Part shown: piece after piece, positions 36,987 to 47,788 of the stretch
Position numbering within the stretch: position 1 is the first letter of the stretch
How the letters are laid out: each line of letters begins with the position of its first letter
Assembly: GCA_963721075.1 (NCBI GenBank)
Contig: CAVRHV010000019.1
Span: 124,001 to 188,000 of the forward strand
Source of the DNA: DATFVA01 sp963721075
Lineage (GTDB): Bacteria; Bacteroidota; Ignavibacteria; Ignavibacteriales; Ignavibacteriaceae
Length of the DNA stretch: 64,000 bases
Reading direction: 5' to 3'
Notes under the pieces: model-generated
What the model was told of the DNA's origin: nothing
Seen by the model: the letters and a program-made list of their open reading frames with translations, nothing else
Database searches by the model: none
Made by a program: the position numbers and the translations under genes

Positions 36987-39900
36987 TTGAAGGTAAACTT
37001 GCATAAGTTTATTCAGATCACTATCCTCTTGTCTCTTCTGCTTATTCCAAATACCGGATTTGCTCAGAGGGACAAAGCCCAGAAAATAAACGGTACATTA
37101 GTACGGACCGATCAGGATATATTTCCAGCTTCAGCAGCTGCGGTTTACATCGATGAAGACTTTTCATCAGCAGATGGTGTTACCCCGCCTCAGGGCTGGA
37201 CTCAGAATATCATCACCGGAGAACAGGGAGTAGACCTTTGGCATTTTGGATCTCCCTACGGGATACCGAACATATATCCACCTTTATCTGTACCTGTAGC
37301 AGTATTTAACAGCTATGAGTACTCAAATAATGGTCAATCTGAAAATGTCGCTCTTGAGTCTCCGGTGTTTAATGCAGCAGCCGGCACAGATGTGATACTT
37401 GAAATGGACCATTATTTCAACCATGCAGCTATTTCAGAAATATTTATTGAGGTCTGGGACGGGAGTACCTGGATAACAGTCTTAAATTCATCCCAAACTA
37501 CGCTTAACCCGAAGCACGAAATCATTAATATAACATCTGAAGCATCGGGGGTGGTTGATTCTAAGGTCCGTTTCAGATGGACTGGTGATGACGCAATGTT
37601 TTGGATCATTGATAATATCAGGGTCTATAGTGCAGATCCTCCTCCAGCCGGTGCACTCCCTGTTTCTCCACCTGATGGTGCCGTAGATGTTGATATAAAC
37701 AGCGGACTTAACTGGGAAGCTGGAAGCGGGGCAGTCCCTACCGGCTACAGACTTTATTTTGGAACGGACGGGAATGGCATCACACCACCCACAAATATCG
37801 AAGATAACACAGATTTACAGCTTGTAACAACATATACGCCGTCTTCACCTCTATTATATAATACAACATACTACTGGATGATTATACCTTATAATGATAG
37901 CGGTGATGCATCAGGTGTTCCAATATGGTCATTTACTGTAATGGAGGATCCGCCAGTTACAGTTTATCCTTATCTGGAAGATTTTGAGGGGTCGTTCCCG
38001 CCATTGTATTACATAAGATATACAGGATTGTTACTAGATCCGATTTCAATTAACTCTACTAATACGGGATGGGAACAGGCTGACTGGCGTAATTCTGCAT
38101 CTTCGTCCGGGAAAGCAGCAAAACTAAATATATCCGGTACAAACATAAATCACTGGCTGACCACAACACTGGCGGATCTGGGAAATGATGTTGATTATCA
38201 ACTGGAATTTGATGTTTCGCTAAATGCATCAGGGACCTCGGATCCTCCGGAGCAGGGAGGAATCGATGACAGGTTTGCTGTAATTATATCTTCAGATTCA
38301 GGCGTTACATGGTCTTCATCAGATATTCTAAGAGAATGGAATAACAGCGGATCGCAGTACGTTTATGATGAAATTAGTTCCCTCGGAGAACATGTAGTAT
38401 TGGATTTATCGGGTTATTCAGGAATGATTCAATTGGGATTTTATGGTGAATCAACAGTTTCTAACACTAATAACGATTTGATGATCGATAATCTTGAAAT
38501 CAAAAAGATCTTAATGCCGCCGATATTTTCTGTTAACCCTGCTGAGCTTGACTTTGGATCCGTCGGAGTTGGAAATTCCAGGGCGCTCCAGGCAGAAATA
38601 AGTAATACAGGTAACGAGGATCTCGTTATAAGCAGTATAATATCTGCTAATGAAGAATTTACTTTTTCACCGGCAGTTTTACCAATATCCATAAGCCCGG
38701 GAAACAGTCAGATATTGGATATTACATTTAGTCCGACTGAAACCGGGTCACTAACATCCTCTCTTACAATTACACATAATGCTCAGGGATCGCCGGTAAC
38801 CTACAGCTTGTCGGGAAGAGGGTCTGATGATGGCCCAGCTTTCAACGTATCTCCGGTATCCCTTAATTTCGGTTTGGTAGGTGTTGATGATAGTAAAAGT
38901 ATGTCAATTACTGTGAATAACTTAGGACTGGTAAACGAACTTCAGATTACTGAAGCTATAATTTCGGATTCGGGATTCACTGCATCGCCGACGTCTGCCA
39001 ATATTCCTGCAGGAGAAAATCAGGTATTCACAGTGACATTTTCACCGACTTCGGCTGAAAATTATTCAGGCAGTATTATCTTCACCTCAAATGATCCGGC
39101 ATCACCGCATACTATTCCTGTTACCGGCAAAGGTTCGGGGGAGAGTGGGCTTATATTCCAGGAAGACACCGTCTATCAACTGGAAGATGATGTGTATACA
39201 ACAGTGGTTCAGTTAAAAGGATTAGACCCGCTTGGTGAAAAAGTTCATGCGATTCAATTCAGATTAGCTGTTAATAAGTCTGCCGATGACAATACAATAC
39301 TGACATTCAGGAATATTAAAAAAGGTCTGGATGCCTCAGATGAAAACTGGGTGCTGGATTACAATCTTTTTAGAGGACCTATTACAGCTAATGGTGCATC
39401 AGTAGATTCAGTGTATGTTCTGCTTTACAATCTTGAGCAGAATGGGGGATTCGATCCCTTAGAAGATTATAATAATCTTTTTTCAATTGAATATAAGATT
39501 GCTAATCTTCCTGCCCTGAATGATACCCTGAAATCTTCACTGATAATATCTAATGCTTCCGCTACCACAAATAGCGGCTATCCTGTGGATATTACTTCAG
39601 TTGACAGCATAATGACTATTAAAGCTGTTAATCGGGTGTCATCGCGTGGTGATGTAAATGGCGACGGATATATTGATATACTCGATCTCATTATGGTAGT
39701 GGATCATATTATAGGAAAAGATTCACTTACTGGTGAATTTTTTAAGAGAGCTGATATTTCGCCGTGGATACAGGGTGCAAATGAGCCGGAACCTGATGGA
39801 ATAGTAAATGTTCAGGATTTATCCTTAATTCAGAATATTGTTCTGACCGGATTTTATCCCGACAATAAACCTATCAGGAAAGTTTCAGGTACTCTGCCCA

Positions 39901-40577
39901 AGATTGCAGGTGATTTTGATGCCAAACTGAAGGCTTACATCACAGATGAAGGAATAACTTTATATGTTGATAGTAAATCCGGAATACGCGGAGCACAGGT
40001 AGAGTTTTATAATGTAAATAATGTTACAGAAGCTCTTAAGATTAATACAGAATTGGGTCAGGGATATTTCGTAAAGGTCGATTCTGCTTTTAGAGCTGTT
40101 ATATATGATCGACTAGGAGCCGGTACGATAGAACAGGGAGAACATTTTTTAGCGGATATGCCATTTCATATTTCAAATCCGGAAAATGTGATTCCGGGGA
40201 AAATTATCCTTGTAGACGCAAACAGACATCGTCTCGACAATATAGAGATGGAAATAATTAATGGTGATGATCCTTCACTGCCGCTTGAATTTTTACTATA
40301 TCAGAATTACCCGAATCCTTTTAATCCTGCAACGGACATAAAATTCCAGATCCCGGTATCATGCTATGCTACATTGAAAATATATAATATGATTGGTGAA
40401 GAGGTAAGAACATTATTTGCAGGAAACGTTATGAGGGGAACTTATACCATAAACTGGGATGGTTTGAATGATAATGGCAGCAGAGTAAGCTCTGGATTAT
40501 ACATCTACCGTCTGACGGCTGAAGGTGATGGACTAAATACATTTATCAAAGTAAGAAAAATGGTTTTATTAAAATAA
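36987..40577 (+). CDS. Large secreted T9SS cargo with choice-of-anchor, ASH, cohesin-like, dockerin and sorting domains
   Basis: A 1196-residue exported multidomain protein. After the signal peptide (LLSLLLIPNTGFAQ) come a choice-of-anchor J-type lectin-like domain (to about 225), a fibronectin-like domain (GYRLYFGT, TTYYWMIIPYN), a second anchor-type domain, two ASH/HYDIN-like repeats (LDFGSVGVGNS ... LNFGLVGVDDS), a cohesin-like region, a type I dockerin (GDVNGDGYIDILDLIMVV and DGIVNVQDLSLIQ, two calcium loops) and a C-terminal T9SS type A domain with YQNYPNPFNPATDIKF and a final KMVLLK. TTG 36987 is chosen because AGGAGG lies immediately upstream. Probably surface-attached or released; substrate unknown. 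Confidence 0.9.
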   Translation: MKVNLHKFIQITILLSLLLIPNTGFAQRDKAQKINGTLVRTDQDIFPASAAAVYIDEDFSSADGVTPPQGWTQNIITGEQGVDLWHFGSPYGIPNIYPPLSVPVAVFNSYEYSNNGQSENVALESPVFNAAAGTDVILEMDHYFNHAAISEIFIEVWDGSTWITVLNSSQTTLNPKHEIINITSEASGVVDSKVRFRWTGDDAMFWIIDNIRVYSADPPPAGALPVSPPDGAVDVDINSGLNWEAGSGAVPTGYRLYFGTDGNGITPPTNIEDNTDLQLVTTYTPSSPLLYNTTYYWMIIPYNDSGDASGVPIWSFTVMEDPPVTVYPYLEDFEGSFPPLYYIRYTGLLLDPISINSTNTGWEQADWRNSASSSGKAAKLNISGTNINHWLTTTLADLGNDVDYQLEFDVSLNASGTSDPPEQGGIDDRFAVIISSDSGVTWSSSDILREWNNSGSQYVYDEISSLGEHVVLDLSGYSGMIQLGFYGESTVSNTNNDLMIDNLEIKKILMPPIFSVNPAELDFGSVGVGNSRALQAEISNTGNEDLVISSIISANEEFTFSPAVLPISISPGNSQILDITFSPTETGSLTSSLTITHNAQGSPVTYSLSGRGSDDGPAFNVSPVSLNFGLVGVDDSKSMSITVNNLGLVNELQITEAIISDSGFTASPTSANIPAGENQVFTVTFSPTSAENYSGSIIFTSNDPASPHTIPVTGKGSGESGLIFQEDTVYQLEDDVYTTVVQLKGLDPLGEKVHAIQFRLAVNKSADDNTILTFRNIKKGLDASDENWVLDYNLFRGPITANGASVDSVYVLLYNLEQNGGFDPLEDYNNLFSIEYKIANLPALNDTLKSSLIISNASATTNSGYPVDITSVDSIMTIKAVNRVSSRGDVNGDGYIDILDLIMVVDHIIGKDSLTGEFFKRADISPWIQGANEPEPDGIVNVQDLSLIQNIVLTGFYPDNKPIRKVSGTLPKIAGDFDAKLKAYITDEGITLYVDSKSGIRGAQVEFYNVNNVTEALKINTELGQGYFVKVDSAFRAVIYDRLGAGTIEQGEHFLADMPFHISNPENVIPGKIILVDANRHRLDNIEMEIINGDDPSLPLEFLLYQNYPNPFNPATDIKFQIPVSCYATLKIYNMIGEEVRTLFAGNVMRGTYTINWDGLNDNGSRVSSGLYIYRLTAEGDGLNTFIKVRKMVLLK

Positions 40578-40651
40578 ATCAGTCTTTTTTTAATATGAAG
40601 GGTGGTGATAAATAATACCAAAATAAAATTAATCCTGAAGTAAAATTTCTA

Positions 40652-40686
40652 TAAAAACCCGGATCCCTCATCCGGGTTTTTTTTTG
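40652..40686 (+). terminator. Rho-independent terminator after the T9SS cargo gene
   Basis: AAAACCCGGAT pairs with ATCCGGGTTTT around a short loop and is followed by a T run of about nine. Confidence 0.92.
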
Positions 40687-40837
40687 AACTAAGATAGTAT
40701 GTGCCCGATCTTCCTTTTACCGCACGAGCAGTATACCGGGGATTGCTTCAGGGTACGGGATTCGTGCCGGGGTTTGCTTGTGTTGCCTATATCGCTTAAT
40801 TTTAATGATTAAATTAAAATTTGTAACTGAGGGACTA

Positions 40838-42006
40838 ATGGCAGGATTTGCAGGTGTGGATTACTATAATATGGAATCTCTTTTATCAGAAGAAGAGATT
40901 ATGATAAGAGACACTGTTCGTGAGTTTGTTTCTGGTGAGGTCATCCCGATAATTGAGGATTTTAACAGAAGATCTGAATTCCCCATGAAGCTCATACCCG
41001 TGATGGGGGAACTCGGACTTTTCGGTTCTAATCTTCCGCAGAAGTATGGCTGCGCTGAGATGAATAATGTTGCGTACGGACTTGTTATGCAGGAACTTGA
41101 GAGAGGTGACAGCGGCCTCAGAAGTTTTGTTTCTGTTCAGAGCGCCCTCGTTATGTATCCTATTTTTACTTTCGGAAGCGAGGAGCAGAAGGATTACTGG
41201 CTTCCGCTGCTTGCAAAAGGTGAAAAGATAGGATGCTTCGGACTTACAGAGCCCGATTACGGTTCTAACCCCGGCGGAATGGTTACCAAGGCCGAAAAAA
41301 CAGACGGAGGTTAGTACTGAACGGCGCGAAGATGTGGATAACAAACGGAACTATAGCCGACGTGGCGGTTGTATGGGCTAAACTTGACGGTGTGGTAAGA
41401 GGCTTCCTTGTTGAGAAATCTTTTGATGGTTTTACCGCTCCGGAAATGAAGGGTAAACACTCGCTTAGGGCTTCGGTTACTTCAGAGCTTATATTTGATA
41501 ATGTTTTTGTGCCGGAAAAGAATCTTCTTCCGGGAACTTCGGGATTAAAGAACGCTCTCATGTGCCTTAACCAGGCCAGATATGGTATCGCCTGGGGAGT
41601 GGTCGGCTCTATGATGGCCTGCTATGATGCCGCGTTGAATTACGCTAAAACAAGAGTGCAGTTCAGCAAGCCGATTGCAGCTTATCAGATGACCCAGGAG
41701 AAGCTTGTATTCATGCTTACGGAGATTACTAAGGCTCAGCTGCTGAATCTTCAGCTCGGCAGAATGAAGGATAATGGAACCATGAAGCATACCCAGGTTT
41801 CTCTTGCAAAACGAAATAATTGTGAGAAAGCATTGGAGATTGCACGTATCTCCAGAGAAATATTCGGTGCGAACGGGATCCTCGACGAATATCCGGTAAT
41901 GCGGCACGCGGCTAACCTTGAGTCGGTAAAGACTTACGAGGGAACGCACGAAATGCATACCCTGATCGTCGGTGAGGATATAACCGGTTTCCCGGCTTAT
42001 GATTAA
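40838..42006 (+). CDS. Glutaryl-CoA-dehydrogenase-like acyl-CoA dehydrogenase, one frame break at about 41310
   Basis: An FAD enzyme of 389 residues after adding one missing base near 41310, where EKTDGG meets VLNGAKMWITNGTIADV. Closest by motif to glutaryl-CoA dehydrogenase: GCFGLTEPDYGSNPGGM, RGFLVEKSFDGFTAPEMKGK, LNQARYGIAWGVVGSMM, RNNCEKALEIAR and the catalytic-base region TYEGTHEMH. Such enzymes convert glutaryl-CoA to crotonyl-CoA in lysine/tryptophan breakdown, passing electrons to ETF; some relatives only dehydrogenate. ATG 40838 is chosen because GAGGGA lies seven bases upstream; the longer frame starts at an unlikely TTG. Confidence 0.88.
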
Positions 42007-42025
42007 ATAACAACAGGAATAATTT

Positions 42026-43495
42026 ATGAAGCAGAATGAAATATTAATTAAGGAAGGTTTAACTTTTGATGATGTCCTTCTGATCCCGGGGAAATCTTCC
42101 GTCCTTCCGAGAGAGGTGGACCTGAGAACCGTTTTAACTCCTGATATCGAATTGAACATTCCTATAGTTTCTGCGGCAATGGATACTGTTACAGAATCGT
42201 CCCTGGCTATAGCCCTTGCCCGTCAGGGAGGTATCGGTATTCTCCATAAGAATATGTCAATTGAAGATCAGAGTACGGAGGTTGACAAGGTTAAAAGATC
42301 GGAAAGCGGGATGATACAGAATCCTGTGACCCTTCGGCCTGATAAGACTATAGGCGATGCCCTGGAGATAATGAAGAAATACAGAATTTCGGGAATACCT
42401 ATTGTTAGTGACGGCGGTATTCTGGTCGGGATCTTAACAAACCGCGACCTCAGGTTCGAACCGAACCGTAAGGCTATTGTTAAGGATCTTATGACTAAGG
42501 AAAACCTCATTACCGCACCCGTCGGGACAACGCTTGAGACAGCCGAGAAGCTGCTTCAGAAGTATAAGATTGAGAAGCTTCCGGTGGTTAATAAGGAGGG
42601 AATATTAAAAGGACTTATAACGTTCAAGGATATTCAGAAGAAAAAGAAGCATCCTGATGCCTGTAAGGATGAGCACGGAAGACTTCGTGTGGGTGCGGCA
42701 GTCGGAACAACTCCCGATACAATTGAAAGAATAGAGTCTCTGCTGAATGCCGGTGCCGACGCGATTGTTATCGATACGGCTCATGGTCATTCCACAGGTG
42801 TTCTGAAGCTGATAAAAGAAGCAAGAAAGAAATTCAAATATGCTCAGTTAATTGCCGGTAATATAGGTACTTATGAGGCTGCACTTGATCTTTTGGATTG
42901 TAAGGTTGATGCGGTAAAAGTGGGTATTGGTCCCGGTTCAATCTGTACTACCCGTGTGGTGGCCGGTGTAGGTATTCCTCAGATTACCGCTATACAGGAT
43001 GTTTTCAGGGCTACAAGACCTAAAGGTGTTCCCCTGATTGCAGACGGAGGAATTAAGCAAACCGGGGATGTCCCGAAAGCCCTTGCGGCAGGAGCAGATT
43101 CCGTGATGATAGGCGGCTTGTTTGCCGGTGTGGAGGAATCTCCCGGTGAAACTATCCTTTTTGAAGGACGAAGCTTTAAGCATTACCGCGGTATGGGTTC
43201 TCTTGCGGCTATGAGAAGAGGGAGCAGGGATCGTTATTTCCAGGACACGGAAGATGATATTGCTAAGCTTGTTCCTGAGGGTGTTGAAGGCAGGGTTCCT
43301 TATAAAGGTTCGCTGGCTGAAACAGTGCTTCAGTTTAATGGGGGACTAAGGGCCGCAATGGGTTATTGCGGAGTTAAAAATATTAAACAGTTAAAGACTA
43401 AAACGAAATTTGTAAAAATAACGCTGGCAGGATTGAAAGAGAGTCATCCCCACGACGTTATTATTACCAAGGAAGCACCAAATTATCATTCTTAA
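42026..43495 (+). CDS. guaB: Inosine-5'-monophosphate dehydrogenase
   Basis: GuaB oxidises IMP to XMP with NAD, the committed step to GMP. The 489-residue protein has the N-terminal barrel part (LTFDDVLLIPGKSSVLPRE), an inserted pair of CBS domains (about 95-200), then the catalytic loop GPGSICTTRVVAGVGIPQ with the nucleophilic Cys, the flap-region GMGSLAAMRRGS and RVPYKGSLAET. No truncation or unusual residue was seen. It follows the acyl-CoA dehydrogenase by 19 bases. Confidence 0.96.
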   Translation: MKQNEILIKEGLTFDDVLLIPGKSSVLPREVDLRTVLTPDIELNIPIVSAAMDTVTESSLAIALARQGGIGILHKNMSIEDQSTEVDKVKRSESGMIQNPVTLRPDKTIGDALEIMKKYRISGIPIVSDGGILVGILTNRDLRFEPNRKAIVKDLMTKENLITAPVGTTLETAEKLLQKYKIEKLPVVNKEGILKGLITFKDIQKKKKHPDACKDEHGRLRVGAAVGTTPDTIERIESLLNAGADAIVIDTAHGHSTGVLKLIKEARKKFKYAQLIAGNIGTYEAALDLLDCKVDAVKVGIGPGSICTTRVVAGVGIPQITAIQDVFRATRPKGVPLIADGGIKQTGDVPKALAAGADSVMIGGLFAGVEESPGETILFEGRSFKHYRGMGSLAAMRRGSRDRYFQDTEDDIAKLVPEGVEGRVPYKGSLAETVLQFNGGLRAAMGYCGVKNIKQLKTKTKFVKITLAGLKESHPHDVIITKEAPNYHS

Positions 43496-43550
43496 GCATA
43501 TTGTTCAGATTTATTTTTATTTTTGGAGGTGTTATTTATAAGGGAGTCCT

Positions 43551-44835
43551 ATGTTCAAAGTTCTGGTAATATCATATTATTACCCTCCAATGGGGCTGAG
43601 CGGAGTTCAGCGTACACTTAAGTTTACAAGCTACATGAAACAGTATAACTGGGAACCTACCGTTCTTACAACGGGTAATACTGCTTACTATGCTCACGAT
43701 AATTCTCTTCTGAACGAGGCCGAAGCCGCAGGTATAAGAATAGTAAGGACCGAGGGAAAGGATATAAATTCCAGACTGCGAAAAAAAGGCACCGTTAAGA
43801 TACCGCCTGAATGGTTAAGGAAATTATTAAGCAGAATGAGCGCTTTTGTATTTGTTCCCGACAATAAGACAGGGTGGAGTTCAAAAGCATTGGTCAACTG
43901 CCCGTAAGCTGCTTACGGAAGAGGAATTTGATGTTATATACGTTACCGGTCCGCCGTTTTCCTCGTTTAATCTGGCTGTTAAGCTTAAAAAAGAATTCAG
44001 TCTGCCCCTCATAGTTGATTACAGGGATCTGTGGTACGGGAATCATTTCGGGTTTTATCCGACCCCTCTTCATAGTTATCTCCATAAGTCAATGGAATAC
44101 GCGGCATTGAAGGCTGCTGACAGGATAATTGTGATAAACAGGAGAATGAAGGAAAGGATCATGGACCGCTACAGGTTTATAACTTTTGAGGATGTATTTA
44201 TCATCCCTCAGGGCTACGATCCTAAAGATTTTGAGAACCTTGTGCCGGAGAAAAAGAGTAACAGGAAAATGAGACTGACATTTTCCGGATTGTTCTACGA
44301 GTTCATTACACCGAAGTATTTCCTTCACGCATTTAAGAAATTAGCCCTCGAGAGACCTGATATCGCCGCTAATATTGAACTCCATTTTATAGGATTTCTG
44401 CGGAATGAAAACAGAAAGCTGATCCGGAAACTTGATCTTCAGGATTTTGTAAAGGAATACGGTTATCTCGATCATAAGGATGCCTTAACCAAAATTATCT
44501 CAAGCGATGTTCTGTGGGTCATGATCGGCCGCGGTAAGAATGCCGATACGGTGTCGACCGGGAAGGTGTTTGAATACCTGGGTACCCGCAAACCTATCCT
44601 TGCCTGTGTGCCTGAGGGAGCGGCTAAAACTGCTATGGAAGAGTATGGCGCGTCGTTTATTACTCCTCCTGATGACGTGGATGCGATTAAGAATACAATT
44701 AAAAATATTTACGAACTCTATGTGGAGAATAAACTTCCTGTGCCCAATGAGGAGTTTATAGAAAAACACAGGAGAGATTACCTTACCGAACAGTTAACAA
44801 AGCAGTTTCAGTTTTTAATAAAGGCAGAAATATAA
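43551..44835 (+). CDS. Family 4-type glycosyltransferase, one frame break at about 43890
   Basis: A GT-B glycosyltransferase of 427 residues after removing an extra T in GCATTGG near 43890. The N-terminal Rossmann domain begins VLVISYYYPPMGLSGVQRT, with the glycine-rich PPMG-x-G loop, and continues FDVIYVTGPPFSSFNLA; the C-terminal donor-binding domain has TFSGLFYEF and GKVFEYLGTRKPILACVPEG, where the Glu of FEYLG is the typical nucleotide-sugar contact. The sugar and acceptor are unknown. AGGGAG lies about seven bases before ATG 43551. The next gene, purD, begins three bases after its stop. Confidence 0.85.
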
Positions 44836-44837
44836 TA

Positions 44838-46118
44838 ATGAATGTACTTGTACTGGGATCCGGCGGAAGGGAACACGCAATAGCATGGAGGATTTCCCGA
44901 AGCGCTTCTGCGGGTAAGCTCTTTATTAGTCCGGGAAATCCCGGGACTGCCCGGGTGGGAGAAAATGTAATCATTGAAAAGGGACATCAGAGTATTGCCG
45001 ATTTCTGCTTTTCCAAAAGTATTGACCTGGTCGTTATTGGTCCTGAACAGCCCCTTGTTGAAGGCCTTGCGGATTTTCTGCGAAGTAAGGACATAAAGGT
45101 ATTCGGTCCCGACAAAAATGCTGCGGAAATTGAAGGCCATAAATCTTTCGCCAAGCATCTCATGGTAAAGTATTCGGTGCCTACTGCCGGATATATCGAA
45201 TTTGATAAAGAACATTTCAGCGATGCCTCCGATTATCTGAATAAAGCAGCTTATCCCGTTGTACTGAAGGCTGACGGTCTTGCCGCAGGAAAAGGAGTTA
45301 TTGTCTGCAGTAATAAAACAGAAGCGGATAATGCGCTTAAAGAAATATTAGTAGACAGTATTTTCGGAGAAGCGGGAAACAAGATCATTATTGAGGAATT
45401 TCTTGAGGGTGAGGAAGCGTCAATTCTTGCCGTAACTGACGGCGACGATTTTATTCTGCTGCCGTCTTCCCAGGATCATAAGAGGATCGGCGAAAAGGAT
45501 ACCGGGAAAAATACAGGCGGGATGGGAGCTTATTCGCCTGCTCCTGTGATCGATGAGGAAATGATCGGAAGGGTAAGCCGCGAAATAATAAGACCGGTGC
45601 TTGATGGTCTTAAAAAAGAAGGCAGAAAGTTCTCAGGCTGTCTCTATGCGGGATTGATGATAACTTCCGCGGGACCAAAGGTGATTGAGTTTAACTGCAG
45701 GTTCGGTGACCCCGAAACCCAGGCCGTGCTTCCTTTGATTAAAGGCGACTTTCTTAAACTGCTCTATTCAGCCGCATCCGGGAAACTGGATAAAAATGCT
45801 GTGACTTTCTCGGACGGAACTGCCGTGTGTGTTGTGGCTGTATCGGGAGGATACCCTGACAGTTATCCTAAGGGATATGAGATCTCGGGATTGAAGGATT
45901 ATGAGTCAGACCAGATTATTATTTTTCATGCCGGTACTTCGGAACAGGATGGAAAGATCTTAACTGCAGGGGGACGTGTGCTTGGAGTAACTGCCGTGCT
46001 TGAGGAAAATGATCTTCAGAAAGCCAGAACGCTTGCTTACGGCGCATTAAACAGGATCAAATTTCAGGATATGTATTTCCGCCGCGATATCGGAATGAAA
46101 GCATTGAACAGATCATAG
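44838..46118 (+). CDS. purD: Phosphoribosylamine-glycine ligase (GARS)
   Basis: PurD catalyses the second step of purine synthesis, ATP-dependent joining of phosphoribosylamine and glycine. The 426-residue ATP-grasp enzyme shows VLGSGGREHAIAW at the N-terminus, VIGPEQPLVEGL, VLKADGLAAGKGVIV, IIEEFLEGEEAS, SSQDHKRIGEKDTGKNTGGM (in part: QDHKRIGEKD) and VIEFNCRFGDPETQ. All are typical. With guaB nearby, two purine genes are clustered with a glycosyltransferase between them. Confidence 0.96.
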   Translation: MNVLVLGSGGREHAIAWRISRSASAGKLFISPGNPGTARVGENVIIEKGHQSIADFCFSKSIDLVVIGPEQPLVEGLADFLRSKDIKVFGPDKNAAEIEGHKSFAKHLMVKYSVPTAGYIEFDKEHFSDASDYLNKAAYPVVLKADGLAAGKGVIVCSNKTEADNALKEILVDSIFGEAGNKIIIEEFLEGEEASILAVTDGDDFILLPSSQDHKRIGEKDTGKNTGGMGAYSPAPVIDEEMIGRVSREIIRPVLDGLKKEGRKFSGCLYAGLMITSAGPKVIEFNCRFGDPETQAVLPLIKGDFLKLLYSAASGKLDKNAVTFSDGTAVCVVAVSGGYPDSYPKGYEISGLKDYESDQIIIFHAGTSEQDGKILTAGGRVLGVTAVLEENDLQKARTLAYGALNRIKFQDMYFRRDIGMKALNRS

Positions 46119-46182
46119 CCGGGTAATTCTCCATTCATTTTTTCCTCTCATTGACTTAAATTTCAGAAAAAGACGATTATAA

Positions 46183-47788
46183 ATGACACCTCTGCACGTA
46201 CATTCAAACTATACTTTGCTTAAAGGTACCTCACGTATCGGGGAACTGGTTGATAAAGCAAAGGAATATCAGCTTGGTTCTCTTGCACTGACTGATACAA
46301 ATGGAATGTACGGACTGATCCCATTTGCAAAGAAAGCGAAGGAGCAGGGGATTAAGCCTATCCTCGGATGCGTAATTGATCAGCCCGATAATGGATCTGT
46401 CTATGCCGTGCTTCTTGCAAGGAATAACCAGGGATACTCGGATATCTGTAAGATCATTACCTCGCGAAAGCTGAACGATGACTTTGATCTCTTTTCCCTG
46501 GTAAGCCGGCCTAATGATAATTTATTTTTACTTACGCCGTCAATTGAACTGCTTGAAAAAGCAGGCAGGAGGGATAATGTATTTGCTGAGCTCATTATTA
46601 CTTCGGATAATAAAAATAATGCACGCAGACTCTATGCTTACGCCCAGAAGAACGGAATTAAAATGGCCGCTTCCAGTCCTGTATTTTTTCTGAATAAGGA
46701 TGATTTCGAACTGCATAGAGTTGTGACTTCTATCGGGCTCAATAAGAATACAGATAATGTAACTGACAACGAACTGGCCGACCGTGAAGCGTACTTTAAA
46801 GATATGAATGAAATACGTAGTATCTATAGTAAGATCCCGGAAGCAGTTTCAAATACAGAATATATTGCAGAGAATTGTAATGTCGACCTCCGTTTGAATG
46901 AGTATAAATTTCCCAAAATTCCAGGTCCCGCCGGGAAAGGATTCTTACACCATGCTGTGGGAGAAATGCTTTGAGGGGTTACATCTCAGATATAATCCGG
47001 TGATTGATGCTGCGGTTGACAGACTGAAAATGGAACTGCAGGTGATAAAGGAAATGAACTTTACAGATTATTTTCTTGTGGTCTGGGATGTGCTGATGGA
47101 AGCGAAGAAGAGGGGAATGATAACTATCGGAAGGGGATCGGCTGCCAACAGTATTGTATCTTACTGTCTTGGAATAACTGAAGTAGACCCTGTTAAATAC
47201 AACCTTTATTTTGAGAGATTTCTGAACAAAGGAAGAAGCAGTCCTCCGGATATCGATATAGATTTTTCGTGGAAGGAGAGGGATGAGATTGTAAAATATA
47301 TCTTCGATAAATATGGCTACGAAAATGTCGCTATGATATCTACAACTGTAACCTTCAGAGCAAGATCCGCTTTCAGGGAGGTTGCAAAAGCTTATGGATT
47401 AACAAACACGGAAATATCAAAATACAGTAAATTTATCCCATGGACAGATGCAAGTAACCTCTCAGATCTTCCGGAAAAATTTCCTGAGGCAAGATCACTT
47501 AATTTTAAGATCGAACCCTGGAAATCAATTGTTGCCATCGCAGAAAGACTTGCGGGATTCCCGAGACATCTGAGTATCCATCCCAGCGGTATACTGATTA
47601 CCCCCGGTCCCATAACAAATTACACAGCTCTGGAGTATGCAAAGAACAAAGGATTGGGACTGATTATTACGCAGCCGGATATGTATTCGGTAGAAGATCT
47701 TGGTCTGATCAAGATAGATTTGCTGAGCCAGCGTTCACTAGGAGTACTGAGGGATACAATGGATTCGATAGAAAGAAATGCTCAATAA
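46183..47788 (+). CDS. DnaE-like C-family DNA polymerase, truncated after the palm; frame break at about 46920
   Basis: A DNA polymerase III alpha-like protein of 534 residues after removing an extra A near 46920. The PHP domain is N-terminal (LHVHSNYTLLKGTSRIGEL, ALTDTNGMYGLIPFAKKA). The polymerase part follows: IGRGSAANSIVSYCLGITE, the catalytic PPDIDIDF, GFPRHLSIHPSG and GLIKIDLLSQRSLGVL, which holds the third catalytic Asp. It stops 17 residues later at a TAA, so fingers, beta-clamp-binding and OB domains (about 500 residues in full DnaE) are missing. The end overlaps the convergent MauE gene by seven bases, leaving no room for more. Whether the short form is functional is open. Confidence 0.8.
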
